The notes beneath the pieces are model-generated. The model was not told the origin of the DNA. It worked only from the letters and a program-made list of their open reading frames with translations, and made no database searches. From positions 1 to 57,988 of the forward strand of contig CANJLD010000023.1 in assembly GCA_947475165.1 (NCBI GenBank): a stretch of DNA of 57,988 bases, written 5' to 3'. Below are positions 51,769 to 57,988 of this stretch, one piece after another. The stretch's first letter is position 1. Each line of letters starts with the position of its first letter. Source of the stretch: Bacteroidota bacterium. Its GTDB lineage: Bacteria > Bacteroidota > Bacteroidia > Chitinophagales > LD1. The position numbers were made by a program, and so were the translations under genes.

Positions 51769-51812
51769 ATTCAAATTCAGCAATCAGCATTCATAATTCA
51801 GCATTACAAAAA
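51769..51812 (+). repeat. Inverted flank of the four-helix-bundle gene
   Basis: ATTCAAATTCAGCAATCAGC, ATTCATAATTCAGCATTACA: tandem ATTCA..ATTCAGCA blocks. Its reverse complement resembles the repeat at 51353-51393, so the pair flanks the gene as imperfect inverted repeats. Confidence 0.65.
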
Positions 51813-52127
51813 CCCCAATTCGAGCTTTGCTTCTTCGCTCATCATTTCCTGGTTCCATGCCGGTTCGAATACGAGTTCTATAGTTACTTCGTTTACTCCG
51901 CTTACCGATTTCACTTTCTGCTCCACATCACCAGGCAAAGTTCCTGCCACAGGGCAATTTGGCGAAGTGAGTGTCATAACTACCTCTACGTTGTGGTCAG
52001 GAAAAACATTGATTTCGTATATCAAGCCGAGGTCGTAAATGTTTACTGGTATCTCGGGGTCGAAAACGGTTTTCAGCACATCAACTATGCCTGTCTTAAT
52101 GGTTTCTTCTGTTAATACTTCACTCAC
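51804..52127 (-). CDS. DUF59 / SufT-like Fe-S assembly factor
   Basis: 107 residues. IKTGIVDVLKTVFDPEIPVNIYDLGLIYEINV and VVMTLTSPNCPVAGTLPGDVEQKVKSV are the DUF59 (MIP18/PaaD) signatures, with the Cys in SPNCP presumed to handle metal. Such proteins help mature Fe-S clusters. The full suf operon is not visible here. The C-terminus ends inside the left flank of the four-helix-bundle gene (51804-51812 overlap), which implies that the repeat boundary has eaten into, or supplied, the stop region. Confidence 0.9.
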   Translation of the reverse strand: MSEVLTEETIKTGIVDVLKTVFDPEIPVNIYDLGLIYEINVFPDHNVEVVMTLTSPNCPVAGTLPGDVEQKVKSVSGVNEVTIELVFEPAWNQEMMSEEAKLELGFL

Positions 52128-52180
52128 GCGGGTGCGAATTTAGATTAAATCTAAACAAAAGAAAAATCTAAAATGTTTAT

Positions 52181-53455
52181 TTAGGTTGTTTTGGCAAGTT
52201 CAATCTTCTTTAAACGGGTTGTAATAACCATCAGCATTTCATTTACAGCATTACGCGATTCCTGGTCTGTTAGTTGATAACGTTCTGCCATCCAACGATA
52301 ATCGAATTCATTGAATTTAGCTTCCAGGCGATCGCGCCAAATTCCCATTCCATATACAAAGAGTAATGCAGAGTTTCCTTCGGCACTTACTTCACCGCTA
52401 AGCATGGGTAGTGAAAGTAACAACAGCACACACAAGCAGGCATGCCTGTAATCTTCCTGTAATTCTTCTAAAGAATAATCCATTACCCCTTTTGCTGTTA
52501 AATGGCGGAAATAAGATTCAATTGCTTTCTTTTCTACTTCAACCCGATGATTTGTAATTAAGCTAAGTACAATAAAATACGCCAGGTCATAAACCGCTTT
52601 GCCTTTGCGCACCGCCTGCCAATCAAACAAAACGAAACGCCCTTGGTCACCAGCTTTTGGAAACATCATATTGGCCACGCGTGCATCTCCGTGCAAAACA
52701 GTTTGATACTCGTTCATATTACACCAACTCTGCACCAAAATTTTCCGTGCGGCTTTACTCCAGCTAAAAGCTACCATCGAATCGAATAAATATACTGTAG
52801 TGGCATCTATGGGCATTACCCGTGCCATCTTCGCAGATTTATCTTTCCAGTAACGGGCGTGAACGGTAGCTAATCCTTCCAACACACATTCTAAATCTGC
52901 ATCGGAGATATTAGTGACAATTGTTTCTTCATACTCAAAACAATCGTCCATTAATTCTGTAATGAGGCAAAGGTGACCTGTAATAATAGACACCTTTGAA
53001 ACATAAACGCGCGGTGCAGGAATACTTTCATCAGCTTTAAGAAAATACTCATTAAAGAAAATTTCCTTGATGTGATTTAACTGCAAATTGAAAACGGCTT
53101 TATTCCAAACCGTGCCCATAAGGGGAGCAAACTTGGCGAAGCATTTTAATGTTTTGTTCTCGCCACCGGTGGCGTACCCTATTTCTATTCTACCTGCATT
53201 GGACCTAAAGATAGCATCCTGGTTAAGCGGGGTAATCTTGTATTGCTGAATAACAGCATCTGCCGGAAGAGCGTTTCCTTTTTTCAATTCTGCTATACAC
53301 CAGTCCTGTTGTTCGGCAAGCTGCGCGAGGTGGCGCGGAAAAGGTAAACTAAATTGTATTTTTCTATCAAGCCATACTATAAGCCATGTGATTCCAACTA
53401 TTGGCAAGTATATACACCAGTTAATGGCGGTTTGAATATTCCGGATGACGCCCAT
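52181..53455 (-). CDS. Phosphotransferase of the CHK/EcKinase-like (aminoglycoside-kinase) superfamily
   Basis: 424 residues. QTVLHGDARVANMMFPKAGDQGRFVLFDWQAVRKGKAVYDLAYFI contains the catalytic HGDxxxxN and the DxD/DWQ metal site of the ecdysteroid-kinase-like branch of choline/aminoglycoside kinases. Upstream, FAKFAPLMGTVWNKAVFNLQLNHIKEIFFNEYF is the Lys/Glu N-lobe. A hydrophobic stretch at residues 12-30 could anchor it in the membrane. The substrate is unknown. Confidence 0.82.
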   Translation of the reverse strand: MGVIRNIQTAINWCIYLPIVGITWLIVWLDRKIQFSLPFPRHLAQLAEQQDWCIAELKKGNALPADAVIQQYKITPLNQDAIFRSNAGRIEIGYATGGENKTLKCFAKFAPLMGTVWNKAVFNLQLNHIKEIFFNEYFLKADESIPAPRVYVSKVSIITGHLCLITELMDDCFEYEETIVTNISDADLECVLEGLATVHARYWKDKSAKMARVMPIDATTVYLFDSMVAFSWSKAARKILVQSWCNMNEYQTVLHGDARVANMMFPKAGDQGRFVLFDWQAVRKGKAVYDLAYFIVLSLITNHRVEVEKKAIESYFRHLTAKGVMDYSLEELQEDYRHACLCVLLLLSLPMLSGEVSAEGNSALLFVYGMGIWRDRLEAKFNEFDYRWMAERYQLTDQESRNAVNEMLMVITTRLKKIELAKTT

Positions 53456-53492
53456 GTGTAATTTTAATCGTTCGCAATTTAAAAACGGGAAA

Positions 53493-54224
53493 CTAATTGT
53501 CTAACACCAGGCGAAACCCGCAGTTCTGTTTGCGATGGTCGTATACATTACGGTTTCGCGCTTTGTTATAACACCGCTCTGCACCGCTGCGCCATGAGCC
53601 ACCACGGACTACCCGAAATAAAGCTTTCTTTCTGTTACAAGGATTTGCGGATGGACTCTTTTTGTAATAGGCAGGATTCCACCAGTCCTGACAAAGCTCC
53701 CATACATTACCGGCCATATCATACAGAAAAAGTTCGTTAGGCTTTTTCATTCCTACCGGATGTGATTTATTTAAAGCATTGTCTTTCATCCAGGCTACTT
53801 CATACAAACTATCGCTACCGGGATAACGGTAACCTTTGCTCCTGTTTCCGCCCATTGCGGCATATTCCCATTCGGCTTCGGTGGGCAAACGGTAATGTTT
53901 ACCCATCAGTTTACTTAAATGAATAAGGAATGTATCTACCTGAGCCGGAGTAACTTCTTCTACCGGACAGTCACCACAGTTTTTAAAATACGATGGGTTC
54001 TCTCCCATTACTCCAAACCAAAGTGCTTGAGTTACTTCATACTTACCTATGTAAAAACTGTCGAGTGTAACGGTGTGTGCGGGTTGTTCATTTTTCTCAC
54101 CGGTGTTGCTTCCATATTCAAAACTACCTCCTGCCACTAATACCATTTCAGGTTCACCTATTATAACCTGAGAAAAACAGGCAGCAGCATAACACATGAA
54201 AACAACTACCATAAAATTTTTCAT
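53493..54224 (-). CDS. SUMF1/formylglycine-generating enzyme family protein
   Basis: 243 residues from ATG 54224 (MKNFMVVVFMCYAAACFSQ, a signal peptide); the longer frame start at 54326 would overlap the divergent gene. FEYGSNTGEKNEQPAHTVTLDSFYIGKYEVTQALWFGVMGENPSYFKN, HYRLPTEAEWEYAAMGG, MAGNVWELCQDWW and FRVVRGGSWRSGAERCYNKARNRNVYDHRKQNCGFRLV are the standard domain. The Cys pair needed for aerobic FGE is not evident, so a non-enzymatic role, as in GldK-like proteins, is possible. Divergent from the GH88/105 gene. Confidence 0.9.
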   Translation of the reverse strand: MKNFMVVVFMCYAAACFSQVIIGEPEMVLVAGGSFEYGSNTGEKNEQPAHTVTLDSFYIGKYEVTQALWFGVMGENPSYFKNCGDCPVEEVTPAQVDTFLIHLSKLMGKHYRLPTEAEWEYAAMGGNRSKGYRYPGSDSLYEVAWMKDNALNKSHPVGMKKPNELFLYDMAGNVWELCQDWWNPAYYKKSPSANPCNRKKALFRVVRGGSWRSGAERCYNKARNRNVYDHRKQNCGFRLVLDN

Positions 54225-54289
54225 AACCGGCAATGGCAACCATTTAAACTTAGCGAATATCTTCGGGCGCAAAATAAGAGTATTGCAAC

Positions 54290-55444
54290 ATGAGCGGTAA
54301 AATACGAATCGGTTTTCTTCTTGCACTTATATGCATTGCCCAACATACCTTTGCGCAAACATGGGCAGACACATTAGATAATTACGCCCGCGAAAAATAT
54401 CTGCCCGCATCAAATTACAAATGGCGGTGGACACACGCTGCTTTGCTGAACACTATGATTAAGCAATACAAACTTGCCCAACCGGAACAACAGCAAAAGT
54501 ATCTGGCTTACATTAAAAAGGCGATGGATAAAACCTATACGGTTGCCAATGGCAAAACACCTAACTCGGTTGCCAGCGGCACCGGTCTTGCTTTTTTGTA
54601 TAAGGTAACCGGTGAGCTTAAATACAAAACAAAGGCTGAGAAAATATACAGCGACTATTTGAAGATAAGGCGCACACCCGAAGGCTGTGTTTCGCATTTA
54701 ATGTTGTTTACCGAGCTATGGGACGATACCGTGTTTATGGTCGGTGAGTTCCTGCTGGCTATGTATGATGCTACCGGTGAAGAGAAATACTTAGATGAGT
54801 TTATGAAACAGTTTCGCATTCATAGAGAAAAACTGCAAAACAAAGATTACGGCTTATGGGTGCATGGTTGGGATAACGACAACAAAATACATTGCACCTT
54901 TTGCAGCCAAATGCACTGGGCAAATAAAGAAAGCCGCAAAAGCAGCGAAATATGGGGGCGCGGCAACGGATGGATTATTGTTACCCTTTCCGATGCGCTG
55001 GAAACTATTCCCACAAACAATATTTATTGGAATGAGTTAGCCGGTTATCTGAAAGAAATGCTGATTCAATTACCCGAATTGCAGAATAAAACAACCGGAC
55101 ACTGGTTTCAATTACCGGTGCGAAATCTGGATGGAGATAATTGGATGGAAAGCAGTTGCACTGCCATGTTTGCTTATGGTATAAACGCAGCTTTGCGCAT
55201 GGGCATAGTTTCCGGTTCTGCTTACACTAATAGTATTGATTTAGCTTACACCGGCTTACGGACGCACAGCATAATACCCACCGGTAAAAATTACCTGACC
55301 ACGCAAAACGTATGCATCGGTACCTGCATTGGCAATAAAGCGTATTACTTTAAGCGCGCCAGCACCAAAGGCAAGCCTTATGGTATAGGTATGTTTATAC
55401 AGTTTGGGCATCGCTACGACTTGGATAAACTTCAACGGCTTTAG
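54290..55444 (+). CDS. Glycoside hydrolase family 88/105-like secreted protein
   Basis: 384 residues, signal peptide MSGKIRIGFLLALICIAQHTFAQ. The (alpha/alpha)6 barrel is seen in repeated helices (WRWTHAALLNTMIKQYKL; ASGTGLAFLYKVTGELKYKTKAEKIY; LWVHGWDNDNKIHCTFCSQMHWANKESRKSSEIWGRGNGWIIVTLSDALETI). WGRGNGW is the family's hallmark around the catalytic Asp site; the family removes unsaturated uronic acids from lyase products. CAZyme partners are not in this window. Confidence 0.9.
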   Translation: MSGKIRIGFLLALICIAQHTFAQTWADTLDNYAREKYLPASNYKWRWTHAALLNTMIKQYKLAQPEQQQKYLAYIKKAMDKTYTVANGKTPNSVASGTGLAFLYKVTGELKYKTKAEKIYSDYLKIRRTPEGCVSHLMLFTELWDDTVFMVGEFLLAMYDATGEEKYLDEFMKQFRIHREKLQNKDYGLWVHGWDNDNKIHCTFCSQMHWANKESRKSSEIWGRGNGWIIVTLSDALETIPTNNIYWNELAGYLKEMLIQLPELQNKTTGHWFQLPVRNLDGDNWMESSCTAMFAYGINAALRMGIVSGSAYTNSIDLAYTGLRTHSIIPTGKNYLTTQNVCIGTCIGNKAYYFKRASTKGKPYGIGMFIQFGHRYDLDKLQRL

Positions 55445-55560
55445 TTGGACATGCCGCTAAAGAAAAGCAGCACAAACTGATAAGTAGCCAAAGCCCCTAA
55501 AAGCTTGATGACAAATTGGTAAAGAAACAAATCGGCAGTAGGTAAATTTTTTGCTTTCAT
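55441..55560 (-). CDS. Small single-span membrane peptide, hypothetical
   Basis: 39 residues, read directly: MKAKNLPTADLFLYQFVIKL, then LGALATYQFVLLFFSGMSN. A charged start and one hydrophobic helix. The stop shares bases with the stop of the GH88/105 gene on the other strand. There is no known family, and no strong promoter; the call rests on the clean start, hydrophobic helix and converging stops. Confidence 0.4.
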   Translation of the reverse strand: MKAKNLPTADLFLYQFVIKLLGALATYQFVLLFFSGMSN

Positions 55561-55675
55561 AGAGTGTGTTGCGTTACAGAAACAAGTATTATGTGGTATT
55601 ATACCTAAATAGGCACCCTTATGTTTCTATTAGCCGCTACCGAATAACAGTATGAGCATTGTAAATGCATTTTTT
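55561..55675. other. Intergenic stretch without recognised features
   Basis: Between the small membrane peptide and the first hairpin I see no frame, RNA gene or clear repeat, apart from short AT-rich runs. Confidence 0.5.
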
Positions 55676-55748
55676 AAACACATAGGCACATAGAACACAT
55701 AAGGTAAAAGCATTTCTCTTTCTATGTGTTCTAGGTGCCTATGTGTTT
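55676..55748. repeat. Long inverted repeat of the ACATAGGCACATAGAACACA type
   Basis: Arms 55676-55701 and 55723-55748 are complementary at 25 of 26 positions (AAACACATAGGCACATAGAA and onward), with a 21-base loop. Sequences of this kind recur in Bacteroidota intergenic DNA; as RNA it would form a strong hairpin. Confidence 0.85.
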
Positions 55749-55808
55749 ACTTCATTTTTCTTCTGTAATTTAAAACGAAGTCATCTGCAAAGTGAGGCCT
55801 GTGCTTTT

Positions 55809-55893
55809 GTCATTCCGAACGCAGGTTTCCGTAGTGAGGAATCTTGTATTAAAAAGGGACGAAATACAAGATGCCTCATGCTTCGGCATGACA
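55809..55893. repeat. Imperfect palindrome with TGTCATTCCGAACG and CGGCATGACA ends
   Basis: The left arm runs TGTCATTCCGAACG (55809-55822) then GTGAGGAATCTTGTATT (55834-55850); the right arm AATACAAGATGCCTCATGCT, TCGGCATGACA (55863-55893) is its reverse complement with bulges. The GTCATTCCGAAC...GTGAGGAATC element is a widespread Bacteroidota intergenic repeat. Confidence 0.85.
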
Positions 55894-55957
55894 AGGTCCT
55901 ATTTCGCCTCAAAACCACTCCGTTTTAACACCTATCTCCCGTAAACTGATTGGTTTA

Positions 55958-56293
55958 ACAAAAATCCTAACTACAATAAGTTGTATCCTAGTTAAGATAC
56001 AACTTATTGTAACAAGAAAAAGTTGTTTTCTGGTTACGATACAACTTATTCTAACTAGAAAAAGTTGTTTTCTGGTTACGATACAACTTATCCTAACTAG
56101 AAAAAGTTGTATCGTAGTTAGGTTACAACTTATCGTAACCATGTTACGTTGTAACATGGTTAGAACACAACTTATTTTAGCTACAATAAGTTCTACTCTG
56201 GTTAGGTTACAACTTTTTGTAACTATAATTAGTTCTACTTTGGTTACAATAGAACTAATCTTAGTTACAATTTGGGGTGTTTTGGTTAGGATT
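55958..56293. repeat. 16-unit, 21-bp array of alternating inverted repeats
   Basis: Units begin exactly every 21 bases from 55958 (starts 55979, 56000, 56021, 56042 and so on to 56273). Two unit types alternate: AGTTGTTTTCTGGTTACGAT-A and CAACTTATTCTAACTAGAAA-A. One type, reverse-complemented, matches the other with a short offset, so the array is a run of back-to-back palindromes with cores GGTTACGATA/TATCGTAACC. The middle units are near identical; units at the edges are more diverged. Because 21 is seven codons, both strands stay open and give heptad peptides, which should not be taken as coding. Confidence 0.85.
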
Positions 56294-56598
56294 TTGTAAG
56301 GAGAAACAACGATTTTGGCAGCTTACGTTATAATGCCACCGTAATATTTTTATTCAAAAGCTACTTTTATTTAAAAGAGATTTTACTTTTGGAATACACA
56401 CAGAGATATTTCTTGGTTTTTTCTTGGATAGTGATTTATACAACGCGTTTCTAAATATTACAGTGAAACCTGTTCGGCAATACTTTCCTTTTGCAACGAA
56501 ACATTTTGTAACGAACCGGCTTTTCAGTTAATCAGAAATACGGTGGAATTAGAATTTGAGCGAAAGAATTGAGATTCTGCTACTCCACCAGTATTGCT
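56294..56598. other. AT-rich noncoding stretch after the 21-bp array
   Basis: No credible gene is seen. GGTGGAATTAGAA at about 56543 and TTCTGCTACTCCACC at about 56574 could pair weakly. Otherwise it looks like ordinary AT-rich intergenic DNA. Confidence 0.45.
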
Positions 56599-56624
56599 TA
56601 ATATAACAAAGCTCCTCTCCTTTT
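56599..56624 (+). repeat. Direct repeat, left copy, flanking the HTH-alphaCTD gene
   Basis: TAATATAACAAAGCTCCTCT, CCTTTT. The copy at 57505-57530 differs at one base (A for G). The two copies enclose the gene at 56661-57476. Confidence 0.8.
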
Positions 56625-56628
56625 AGCC

Positions 56629-56652
56629 GTTGTTGGTGTTATCACCAACAAC
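56629..56652. repeat. Palindrome GTTGTTGGTG-TTAT-CACCAACAAC
   Basis: Perfect 10-base arms with a TTAT loop, 9 bases from the stop of the HTH-alphaCTD gene. A near copy lies in the signal-peptide codons of the SprF gene at about 33823-33844. Without a T run it is a weak terminator candidate. Confidence 0.8.
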
Positions 56653-56660
56653 CCTATATA

Positions 56661-57476
56661 TTACTTCCATTTAAGTCCCCACTCATTTATTCTGCGCTCA
56701 ATAAATTCGAAATGTTCCGCTGCCAGTTCTTTTTCAATCAGCAATTTGTGCGCGCTCAGCAAGGCTTTAACGGTAATTATATTCAGCTCATTAAATACCT
56801 GTTGTATTTCATTGCTCCATACAAAATTAGAAACAGGATAACTTAACGGCAGTTTTATTTCAGCCTCAGTTGCCTGAAAGTTAGTTATCGGAGCAACTCT
56901 GAATTTAAGTCCTTTCTTAATCAATACATCTTCTAATTCCACCATGCTCTTCATGCCAAAGTTTCTATACTTCAGCAAACTCCTTGCTGATTCTAATTTA
57001 AACAAATCGCCCAGCCTTTCAATCTTTGCCGCCATAAGGCAGTTGTAAGTTCTTACTGTAAATTCAAGATTATCCAAAGGGGCACTTAGCATTCTGGTTA
57101 CTTCCTCCACCCGGGCTTCATCAGGCTCAACCATTACTTCATACACATCATAACCCAATTCTTTCAACACCACCGGTTCTACATTCCACCCTCTTGTTGC
57201 CATTGCATTGCTTTCCTCCTTTACCAGGTAATAGTTCATCCAATGCGTAGCCCTATTTATTATCTGCTGCACGCGTTGTTTAGATAGTTCAAGTTCTGAA
57301 GCAATTTCAACAACAGTTCTTTTTTCCACTAAAAATTGATGCAAAACCCATTGGTCGCGTGTACTCTTAAGTATGGTGTTATTTGAAGAATGATTTCGCT
57401 CCAGTGCTTCAATCATTTTTCTATTCTGTTTAATGCGCGCTTCATCGCGCTCCATCAATTCAAAAATATCTTCCAT
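56661..57476 (-). CDS. Transcription-factor-like protein: sigma-4-type HTH joined to an RNA polymerase alpha-CTD-like domain
   Basis: 271 residues, no signal peptide. After a charged coil (MEDIFELMERDEARIKQNRKMIEALERNHSS) comes an HTH at about residues 45-75, RTVVEIASELELSKQRVQQIINRATHW, similar to sigma region 4. Residues about 130-195 match the alpha C-terminal domain: LDNLEFTVRTYNCLMAAKIERLGDLFKLESARSLLKYRNFGMKSMVELEDVLIKKGL (the NCL and RNFGxKSxxEL parts are diagnostic). A second, weaker helix-hairpin-helix copy may lie at 225-271. It could bind DNA and replace or touch polymerase parts. Flanked by 26-base direct repeats. Confidence 0.82.
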   Translation of the reverse strand: MEDIFELMERDEARIKQNRKMIEALERNHSSNNTILKSTRDQWVLHQFLVEKRTVVEIASELELSKQRVQQIINRATHWMNYYLVKEESNAMATRGWNVEPVVLKELGYDVYEVMVEPDEARVEEVTRMLSAPLDNLEFTVRTYNCLMAAKIERLGDLFKLESARSLLKYRNFGMKSMVELEDVLIKKGLKFRVAPITNFQATEAEIKLPLSYPVSNFVWSNEIQQVFNELNIITVKALLSAHKLLIEKELAAEHFEFIERRINEWGLKWK

Positions 57477-57504
57477 CGCTTTTAGGTTTGGTAAAAGACA
57501 CTTC

Positions 57505-57530
57505 TAATATAACAAAACTCCTCTCCTTTT
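57505..57530 (+). repeat. Direct repeat, right copy, flanking the HTH-alphaCTD gene
   Basis: TAATATAACAAAACTCCTCT, CCTTTT, 25 of 26 bases equal to 56599-56624. It lies 28 bases upstream of the start codon of that gene and so may include its promoter. Confidence 0.8.
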
Positions 57531-57642
57531 CAAGTTTTTTCATTGGTAAATTGTTATTACAAAATTTTTACAATTCTGTGACAATTCTAATGCAACATCA
57601 AAAACAGAAAAGCGTTCTTGTAATAAATCACCGTTTCCTTTT

Positions 57643-57690
57643 CCTTCTCCATAGCCATGGAGAAGGTGTCCGAAGGAAGGATGAGGCAAA
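57643..57690. repeat. Hairpin CCTTCTCCAT-AGCC-ATGGAGAAGG with TGTCCGAAGGAAGGATGAGG tail
   Basis: Perfect 10-base stem at 57643-57652 and 57657-57666, followed by TGTCCGAAGGAAGGATGAGG. The stem plus this tail is another well-spread Bacteroidota intergenic element. No gene is linked to it. Confidence 0.75.
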
Positions 57691-57706
57691 TGTATTGTTC
57701 ACTTAA

Positions 57707-57988
57707 ATCAAATTCTATGAAACACAAACGAGGTGAAGGTCCTCAAAAGCAGGAAATGCGAACGATGCGAATTGTTCATCAAAAATCCGCTGTTCGCCAT
57801 GTTCCGCAGGGCATGTCGAACTAACAAATAGTTGCAGATTTGCAATCTGCTGGTATGCGATTACAAATCGCTTCTTATCTTACGTTCGTGATGCGCTGTG
57901 CTAACATCCCGAACAGCGGCTCTGCCAGGAAAAGTGGTCAATACTAAATAGTTCAGACAATACGAATAGCTTTGCGCCCAAATTTTGA
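57707..57988. other. Noncoding end of the window with scattered inverted repeats
   Basis: CCGCTGTTCG (57787-57796) and CGAACAGCGG (57910-57919) are exact inverted copies about 110 bases apart; GCAGATTTGCAATCTGC (about 57834-57850) is a short palindrome. No convincing frame: the best short one (from 57719) has no family features. The next gene must lie beyond the edge. Confidence 0.5.

Noticed and set aside
54225-54326. Longer N-terminus of the SUMF1-like protein
   Set aside because: It would overlap the divergent hydrolase gene and put about 34 residues ahead of a clear signal peptide.
55909-56157. Protein-coding gene on the - strand over the array
   Set aside because: The repetitive peptide follows from the 21-base DNA period, the frame is equally open on the + strand, and there is no promoter or family match.
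55958-56293. CRISPR array
   Set aside because: The 21-base units abut each other, alternate in orientation and have no unique spacers; no cas genes are present.
57719-57826. Short frame near the window end
   Set aside because: 35 codons of basic, unstructured sequence across scattered repeats with no supporting signal.

Overview
The window reads as a chromosomal segment of a Bacteroidota bacterium. The lineage signals are type IX secretion (T9SS) sorting domains of types A and B with PorP/SprF partners, a fused CcoN-CcoO cytochrome oxidase, an HmuY/TonB receptor pair, DUF1961, CcoG/CcoH/SafE genes, promoters of the TAnnTTTG type, frequent TTG/GTG starts, and many intergenic palindromes of the kind common in this phylum. 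Family-level placement is not possible by eye; a Chitinophagales- or Sphingobacteriales-like organism fits. No phage, plasmid or CRISPR locus is visible.

Layout. 1-6300: mixed + strand genes (end of a serine hydrolase, two membrane proteins, a Crp/Fnr regulator, a DUF1961 protein, a T9SS domain remnant, a CPBP protease-like protein, a sugar-epimerase-like protein, a lysoplasmalogenase). 6364-10915: acetyl-CoA hydrolase/transferase, a PAS histidine kinase with a receiver-CRP response regulator, and NnrD. 10941-15725: UbiB-like kinase, small hypotheticals, a P-loop kinase-like protein, a VOC protein and a TSUP transporter. 15730-22087 (- strand): a cbb3 oxidase operon, ccoS-ccoNO-ccoQ-ccoP-ccoG-ccoH-safE; ccoQ and ccoS were found by direct reading. 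22200-22940: a DUF559 nuclease gene inside inverted repeats beside an apparently empty copy. 23275-25205: two unrecognised genes. 25495-31694: phosphate-selective porin, pstSCAB and a PhoR-like kinase. 31710-32240: a broken tRNA-Leu copy, a GIY-YIG nuclease gene, then an intact tRNA-Leu(GAG). 32281-33675: RsmB-type methyltransferase and a small lipoprotein. 33772-40592: SprF, a PorE-like OmpA protein and a giant type B T9SS substrate. 40613-47583: dead GNAT gene; then (- strand) TonB receptor, HmuY and a heme/copper-monooxygenase-like T9SS protein. 47722-50855: secreted protein, type B substrate and a second SprF. 50934-55560: bacilliredoxin, four-helix-bundle protein, DUF59 protein, phosphotransferase, SUMF1-like protein, GH88/105 hydrolase and a 39-residue membrane peptide. 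55561-56660: repeat-rich noncoding DNA with a 16-unit, 21-bp alternating inverted array. 56661-57476: a protein joining a sigma-region-4-like HTH to an RNA polymerase alpha-CTD. 57477-57988: repeats only.

How the genes work together: the cco genes build a high-affinity oxygen reductase; porin-pstSCAB-phoR form a phosphate-scavenging module; each type B T9SS substrate sits next to an SprF-like membrane partner, as expected for SprB-type export; TonB receptor-HmuY-cytochrome protein look like one cell-surface iron/heme or copper module.

Most unusual content: several small genes (DUF559, GIY-YIG, four-helix bundle and perhaps the HTH-alphaCTD gene) are each bracketed by their own repeats. In two places the repeats are duplicated beside the gene (tRNA-Leu; empty DUF559 copy), suggesting small nuclease-linked mobile units. 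Intergenic repeats have also been absorbed into the N-termini of CcoH, two SprF proteins and HmuY.
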